Assembly: GCA_002007465.1 (NCBI GenBank)
Contig: LNAC01000230.1
Coordinates: 934,447 to 998,446, forward strand
DNA length: 64,000 nucleotides
DNA from: Ailurus styani
Taxonomy: Eukaryota; Chordata; Mammalia; Carnivora; Ailuridae
Direction of reading: 5' to 3'
Below, one piece after another: positions 58,122 to 64,000 of this stretch. The position numbers were made by a program, and so were the translations under genes. The number at the start of each line of letters is the position of its first letter. Position 1 is the first letter of the stretch. Under the pieces are notes generated by a model. It worked only from the letters and a program-made list of their open reading frames with translations, was not told the DNA's origin and searched no databases.

Positions 58122-60113
58122 TGTGGTTACTTTCACGCCCCCTTCAGTCCAAGGTTCAAGGTCAGCCTTTAAAGGGTTTGAGGACTTTGAGTCCCGCTGT
58201 AGAGCTGGAACCCTGGTAGCTCCCTGCCCAGAGGCAATGAGCAGTCTCAAAGTCCCCCATCTGCAAAGGCTAGCAGGCTGGCGTGTGAAAAAAGTCAGGA
58301 ACCAGCCAGCTGTTTCCTTTCTCCCTCTCCATCTGTGTCAGCAGCACCCAAGATGCCCGAGCATTTTGTTATGGGCTAGGGAAATGGTTAGCTTGCAATT
58401 AGCACAGACCTTTCTGGAAAGCTCCTCCTGGGGGGCCCTTGATGAATGGCAAAGGAGACCTCACATGAATTCCTTTTCATCAGCTGATAAAAACAAGGGT
58501 GTAATCCATCTGTAGAAAGACAGACTTAAGACCCAAGTCTGTAGTCCAAGGCTTGAAGGAGAAGTGGATGTTTTATTTTAAGAAACCCAGCACACTGTTA
58601 AGATCACAAAACTCTTGGAGGGGGGAGGGTGTGGTGGCGGGAGCGAGGAGATATTTGGTTTACACCAACATTCTGTTCTCTGTTAGCCCACAAAAGTACT
58701 GCCTCGGGGGTCCCCAAAAGAATGTGAAGTGAAAATCTAAAGAAAAAAACTCAACTTCTTTGGAAAAGATGCTTGAACTGAAAGTGTTGCCAGTTGGTCA
58801 TTTCAATGCAGGGGATTGAAAACCAAGCACAGGCCTTACAAGGAGGAGCTCCAGTCATGAGAAAATCCCGAAATACCTCCCTTCCAAAAGGCAGGTCTAT
58901 AATCACGTCTGTGACAGATAGGGGCTTGCTTAGGTAATCCTCTGAGCCGCTCCCCCCCGCCCCCCGCCAGCCCCTTTGTGGTGAAAATATCGAGGGACAA
59001 AGGGGACTGGAGGATGGGTAATTTATGTGAGAATGCGAGGCCTAATCCCCTGCCACCTTAGGCAAACTTCATTAACCGGGCCCCATTGACTTAAGAGCCC
59101 AGACCCATCCAGACCCTGATGCCGGCGTCAGGTGCTAAATGAATTGGACTCGGGTGGGATCTGGATCTCGGCCTTCCCCCTCTCCCTTCAATAGTTCTTT
59201 GAATGGTAGAGCTTTAAATGAGGCTATTTGCGATCTGGAGACAGAATAACAACTGCTTTTCAAGTAAGCAGCATCGCAGGGGGAGGGGACCTTTCCTCGC
59301 AAGTTGTCGTTCTTGAGGCTTGATTGCCTTTGGTCCCAGGAAAGCAAAGTGGGCCATGGGGTAGAGAGGTTCTGGGAAGAATGTGTGGGTGGGGGAGAGA
59401 GGGCTAGAGGGAGGAGGGCGGGAGCAGCCAGTCCTCTGAGGTGGGAGGGAGGTGAGAAGAGGAGTGAGTGGCTGCTAAGCCCCCACCCTTTGCAGCCCGC
59501 CTGGGGAGGGGGGTGCTCAGAGGGCCTTCGTTTTAACCCTTGGTTTCCCTTGGCTAAAGGAAAAATCACACTCGGGGCTGGCGTGGCTGTTGCAATCCAG
59601 ATAACACCTTGCGGTGGAAAATTCAGAGGGGGAAACATTTCTCGGAGTGTTCTCCAAATCCGAGGCGGGAATCCGGGCAAGCAAATAGGATATTTCCCCC
59701 CACATCAAGGACAGGGATTCTAAAAAATAATAATATTTAGCCCGTTTTACTGGCTGCCATTCAAAGACCTGGAAACGTTTACTCACAAATGTAATTACTT
59801 TGCATTTTAGAGCTGAGGAGCTGGAGCTAGCTAGCAAAGCTTAAAAAAATTAATTTTTTTAAGTTGTGTAATCCAAGATACAAGCAGTCTGTCTTCCACA
59901 GACATTCGCCAGGGGCTGGGAAAGCCCCCACATCAGGACAGTCCCCCCCCCAGGCCAATTCCCCCCCCCCCCGGCCAATATTTGTTAAATACCNATTCCT
60001 TAACAAATAACCCAGTGAGGAACGTGGGCACTAATCCCTCCATTGGAGAACTATGAAGCTCTAAAGGTGGCAATTCAGTACCTGTTGCTCTCAGTTTCTA
60101 AAATGTCTACCCA
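58122..60113. other. Unique, repeat-poor GC-richer stretch
   Basis: The segment at about 59000-59720 is repeat-free and GC-richer, with a G/A-rich centre near 59390-59470. Open frames of 181 codons (minus) and 139 codons (plus) overlap there and are read as chance. It could be regulatory DNA, but nothing in the sequence proves that. Confidence 0.4.
59942..59994 (+). repeat. Poly-C tracts ending at an ambiguous base
   Basis: Two C runs of 8-12 bases are followed by similar 'ggccaat' words, and a single N stands at 59994. This looks like a sequencing or assembly weak spot at homopolymers. Confidence 0.85.
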
Positions 60114-60318
60114 GGGGTGCCTGGGTGGCTCAGTGGGTTAAAGCCTCTGCCTTCGGCTCAGGTCATGATCTCAGGGTCCTGGGATTGAGCCCCGCATCGG
60201 GCTCTCTGCTCAGCAGGGAGCCTGCTTCCTCCTCTCTCTCTGCCTGCCTCTCTGCCTATTTGTGATCTCTCTCTGTGTGTCAAATAAATAAATAAAATCT
60301 TTAAAAAAATAAAATAAA
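60114..60318 (+). mobile_element. Young mustelid-type Can-SINE
   Basis: A full-length element with the 'gtgggttaaagcctctgcc' head. The perfect 15-base duplication taaaatgtctaccca lies at 60099 and 60319. Confidence 0.97.
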
Positions 60319-60344
60319 TAAAATGTCTACCCATATATGTGCTC

Positions 60345-60490
60345 TTTTAATCCTCACAGCACCTTTTCAAACGCTGTACCTCAGGTATTGGTAAGATTTG
60401 TAATGGATACAAGAAGGAGACTAAGCTCAGAAAAGTGAGGTGACTGAAGATCACACTAGCAATCACTCTAAGCCCTCAGATCTGGCCACT
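60345..60490 (-). mobile_element. MIR-type ancient SINE fragment
   Basis: Plus-strand 'taatcctcacagcacctttt' and 'gaagatcacactagcaatc' resemble the reverse complement of MIR. Confidence 0.5.
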
Positions 60491-62194
60491 TGCGATCAGA
60501 ACCTTCTTCACCCTGGCCATCTGGCTCAACCAGGGTTCCCTAAAAGGATCTGCTCAACATAATAAGGAAGGTTGTTCATGCAACAAAGCCGCACTCCCCA
60601 GGCGCTGTGCCAGATACTGCGAGGGAGTCAGGTCCGAACTGCATACCTGCTCTTCTCCAGTATCTGCCTAATGGCAACAGTGTTCTAGAAACTCACTGAC
60701 CTCCACAGTAAGCCGCACCCTGGCAAGAGGGTCAGAGAGGAGCTGACAAAACCACCAATTCCAGGTATGGAGGGAGGGAAGGCTGGGGAGGCTTCTTGGA
60801 GGAGGTGGCCTGGAAATGGAGTAGGAGATGGAATTAAAGACATTCCAAGACAAGGGAGTAAGACTATTTGAAAGAAGTTTGTGGGGTGGGGGGTGGGGAG
60901 CCATTTGGGAGTAGGATATAAAGCCCTTTCTAGCATTAGTATTCGTCTAAGTAATAAGCAGTTGTAAACTTACTGTTGCTGCGAAGGCTGTAGCAAGCGG
61001 TTTGGCTCATAGTCAATGTGAACTTTAAAATGAAGAGACATTCTGTGCCACACAAAGAATGTATTTGCTTTTTTTGAATACGCAAAGACAGTGAATTACA
61101 GCAAATGCCAATGAAATGCTCCTAAATGATGCTAGAAAGCCAAATAGAATCTCAAAGATTGCACAAAATATTAATTTAAAGAAAATAAGATCATTTGGAA
61201 TATAAATTAAGGATAATCAACCCATCACACTGTCAAAATCTGAAACATTTTCAATAAGGTACCACATCTGAGACACCACATACAATCAGACAATTTTCTT
61301 GGGTATTACAACTTTAATGCAGGGCACCAGAAAATCCTTCTCTGGCACCCTGAACCAGTCCCAGTCCTGAAATAAAAACCAGAAAATCAGTAATGATGCC
61401 TGGGAAAGCAATATTTGAAAACCCCATTTCCAAGATGAAGAATGTCATAAAAAGAAATTAAATAAACTTCACCAAAGCCAGCAATGCCCCAGTTGCTTCA
61501 AGCTCCCCAAACAGATTGCTTGACGAAAAAACAACACAAATCATGAGAATTACTAATTATACACATTTAAGGAATGAACATCTATGTTTAATTAGCAAAT
61601 TGGAATGGAAAACCCAGTTTCAAGGGCTTTCAGCCTCTTCTAGCTAAGTCAGTTCTTTGGTCCTGGCTTAAACCACATGCAAAGCAAGCTAACAGTGCAA
61701 GGGCTAACCCCTCGAGGAATGCCTCCTAGTAACTACAGAGTCCTGCTAAGGCAAGTCCAGGTTTTCAATGCCCCCCTCCCACTGCGTATCAGCCATCGCC
61801 CCATGAAGAAATCCTGGGCATCAGAAAGAAGAACGCCATTTCTAAAGAGCAACACATTTGAAATTCTATCACTTTCTGCTAAGTACGACAGGAAATTGAC
61901 ACCCTCCCAGGACCTGATTGAAAACCTATACTATTCAACCACAAAGAGGTGGTTAAAACAAAGGGAGGAGCACAGGATTTCCCTCCAGGAGGCTTAACCA
62001 GAGCTGTCACGGTTGAAATCAGAGGAATTAGAATTTTCAGGCTAGAAGGAACCTGAGCTATCAGCTTTTGAGTTCAGTTCAATCTTCAATTGTTTTCTTG
62101 ACCATGACACGTCCCCTGAACACCTAGGAGAAGCCTCTGCTCTGGGCACCGGAAATACAAATTGAAGACTCGGACGCATTGTGGCGTCCGTGCG
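60491..62194. other. Unique non-coding stretch
   Basis: No identified element. A 106-codon open frame at 61677-61997 has no splice support. Confidence 0.45.
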
Positions 62195-62286
62195 GCAATA
62201 TACACGAATAATGAATCATTACAGTGTACACCTGAAACTAACATAGTGTTATGTGTCAATTATGTCACTCTTTAAAAAAGAAAAGA
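62195..62286 (+). mobile_element. LINE-1 3' terminal fragment
   Basis: The words 'gtgtacacctgaaactaaca' and 'tgtgtcaattatgtcactc', with an A-rich end, match the last 90 bases of L1. Confidence 0.75.
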
Positions 62287-62919
62287 TAGAAAAAAGACTC
62301 TATGCTGTGAAAGCACACACTGGCAGGGAAACAGTCAACAAAGAAGCAAAAGAACCTACTTCAGGGGCCACTTTAGTCCAACCCTGTAGCTAAACACAGG
62401 AGCCCCTCTTCAGAAAGAGTGGCAAGTGGTTGGTGGCCAGTTTCTGCTGGAACACTCCAGGTGTGAGCCAGAATTTCTCCAGGATTTGCCACTACATCAC
62501 AGATGGTAACAAAATGTTTATTCACAGATATATTTCTTTCTCTTGGGCACACCTTCACACCTTCTTTTTCCTTTCCATGTCCTTCCACCTCCTTCTACCC
62601 CAAAATTAAAATAAATGTGGTACAGAAGTTTAGAGAGAAGAATTTCATCTGAGAAGACACATCGTAAATTTAGTAGAGACTCAGTTCCATCAACTTTTCA
62701 CACGCCCGAATCCACGGCAGGGGTAGGAAGCGGTTTCCAGTGGGGAGGGCTTCTGTTCTGAGTCAAAGGAAAGGGCATGAAGACCACCAAGTTCTACAGG
62801 TACAAAGAGCAGACTCAGTAGGGGAGAAAGGAAGAGATGGTTGTAGTCAGTGATGGATGTGGTCAGAGGCTGAGGTCTTCAGAGTAGAACCACCTACACA
62901 AAGTATAAGATCAAATGTT
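62287..62919. other. Unique non-coding stretch
   Basis: Nothing identified. Confidence 0.5.
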
Positions 62920-63118
62920 CTTAAGGCATGTGACTAATGGTTACCAGTACTGGATTGTACACTTGAAAGTTCCTTACGGAGTAGCTCCTCAATGTTCTCA
63001 ATACAAAAAAAAAAAAAGAAAAGAAAAGAAAGAAAAGAAAAGAAAAAAGAAAGAAAAGAAAAAGAAAAGAAAAGAAAAGAAGAGAAGAGAAGAGAAAAGA
63101 AAAGAAAAGAAAAGAAAA

Positions 63119-63155
<37 letters not shown>

Positions 63156-63355
63156 GAAAGGAAGGAAGGAAGGAAGGAAGGAAAGAAAAGAAAAGAAAAG
63201 AAAAAAGGTAAGTGTGAGGTGACGGTTGTGTTAGCTTACCTTACTGTGGTCCTCATTTCACAATATACATGGGTGTCAAAACACCATGCTGCACACCTTC
63301 AGCTTACACAACATTCTATGTCAATTTTATTTCAGTAAAGCCGGAAAAAATAAAA
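62920..63355 (+). mobile_element. LINE-1 3' end split by a large microsatellite
   Basis: The left part ('ggattgtacacttgaaagtt') and the right part ('gtgaggtgacggttgtgtta', 'tcagtaaagccggaaaaa') are consecutive L1 3' untranslated sequence. About 200 bases of A/G repeat lie between them. Confidence 0.8.
63005..63207 (+). repeat. (GAAAA)n/(GAAA)n/(GGAA)n compound microsatellite
   Basis: An almost pure A/G tract of about 200 bases with mixed unit lengths. Long open frames of lysine/glutamate/arginine repeats across it are artefacts of the tract. Confidence 0.97.
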
Positions 63356-63375
63356 ATAATAAATGAGAAAGATCA

Positions 63376-63583
63376 TGGGGCGCCTGGGTGGCTCAGTCAG
63401 TTAAGCATCTGCCTTCGGCTCAGGTCATGATCCCAGGACCCTGGGATGGAGCCCCACGTCAGGCTCCCTGCTCAGCATGGAGCCTGCTTCTCCCTCTCCC
63501 TCTGTCTGCAGCTCTGCCTACTTGTGCTCTCTTTCTCTGACAAATAAATAAATAAAAATCTTTTAAAATAATGAAAAAAAAAG
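63376..63583 (+). mobile_element. Can-SINE ('ttaagcatctgcc' subfamily)
   Basis: The head, core, CT tract and A-rich tail are present. The perfect 15-base duplication aaatgagaaagatca lies at 63361 and 63584. Confidence 0.97.
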
Positions 63584-63879
63584 AAATGAGAAAGATCAGA
63601 CATGTGACTGTACTAGTGGGCAGTGAGTGCAGGAGCACGGAGCAGAAATGCATGTCATCAAAGCTAGAAGAGTGGAGAAACTGAGGCTTTAGAGTAGTCA
63701 TCAGTGTCCAAATAAGGAGGTGATGGGTGGAAAGGAAGACTATGACCAGCAACACAAAGGTTCTGAATTTCTCCCCCACTAATGTAAGGAGTTCACGTTC
63801 ATAAGCAACAATAACCCCTCGTACCCCACACACCTGTTAAAGAAGACATTACTTTTGGCCTAGAGAGTAATAATGGCAG

Positions 63880-64000
63880 CCAGTGCTCAGGGAATACTTA
63901 CTGTGTGCCTGGCATTGGGTTGTGTGCTTTACAGAGATGATTCCATTTAATCCTCGAAACGACCTTATGGTCAGTACCATCAATATTACTATCGTTATTC
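63880..64000 (-). mobile_element. MIR-type ancient SINE, cut by the window end
   Basis: Plus-strand 'ttactgtgtgcctggcattg' and 'gattccatttaatcctcgaa' are typical of the reverse-oriented MIR class. The element continues beyond the window. Confidence 0.6.

Noticed and set aside
59135..59680. 181-codon minus-strand open frame with a 139-codon plus-strand frame over it
   Set aside because: Long frames on both strands in GC-rich, stop-poor DNA indicate composition and not coding. No initiation or splice support.
62915..63222. Lysine/glutamate-rich open frames
   Set aside because: They are translations of the GAAA/GGAA microsatellite, as are the frames over 31156-31401 and 7222-7551.
1..64000. 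Defence system, CRISPR array, operon or other prokaryotic system
   Set aside because: SINEs, LINE-1, MIR, MLT1 LTRs and GT-AG introns show vertebrate nuclear DNA. No regularly spaced identical repeats with unique spacers exist.

Overview
This window is mammalian nuclear DNA from a carnivore, most likely a mustelid (mink, ferret, marten or badger type). The evidence is about two dozen tRNA-Lys-derived Can-SINEs (SINEC), many flanked by intact target-site duplications. Eleven share one very similar head reading 'gtgggttaaagcctctgc' or its reverse complement, a form I associate with mustelid genomes. There are also carnivore-type LINE-1 3' ends. Nothing bacterial, plasmid-like or phage-like is present: no operons, no CRISPR array, no rRNA or functional tRNA gene.

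The window is almost entirely intronic or intergenic. The only protein-coding material I can defend is a pair of consecutive plus-strand exons at 16044-16237 and 16984-17100. Both have good splice sites, matching phase and a joint open frame of about 103 codons. I do not recognise the protein. Everything outside these exons is repeats or unique non-coding DNA.

Layout. 1-16 kb: unique DNA with MIR fragments, scattered SINEs (including a SINE-in-SINE nest at 7664-8106), a hAT-type element and a 1.28-kb 5'-truncated L1 at 14475-15754. 16-17.1 kb: the two exons. 17.1-29 kb: mostly unique DNA, with an L1 inserted into an older L1, and a short CpG-rich patch with a CTCF-like core at 20955-21175 that is the best regulatory candidate. 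29-40 kb: a diverged direct duplication, a GGAA/GA/GAAA microsatellite, several young SINEs and a solo MLT1-type LTR. 40.7-47 kb: a long decayed LINE-1 with ORF1 and ORF2 remnants, interrupted by four SINEs, three of them back to back. 47-64 kb: SINEs, old L1, MIR and hAT fragments, a second MLT1-type LTR, unique GC-richer DNA near 57-60 kb, one ambiguous base at 59994, and a large GAAA microsatellite inside an L1 3' end at 63 kb.

No multi-gene system can be read from this sequence and I do not claim one. The items most worth checking are the identity of the two-exon protein, the CpG/CTCF-like patch, and the very young SINE with a tail of about 74 bases at 44096-44363. Repeat family names are from memory of consensus sequences, and element edges are approximate except where a target-site duplication fixes them.
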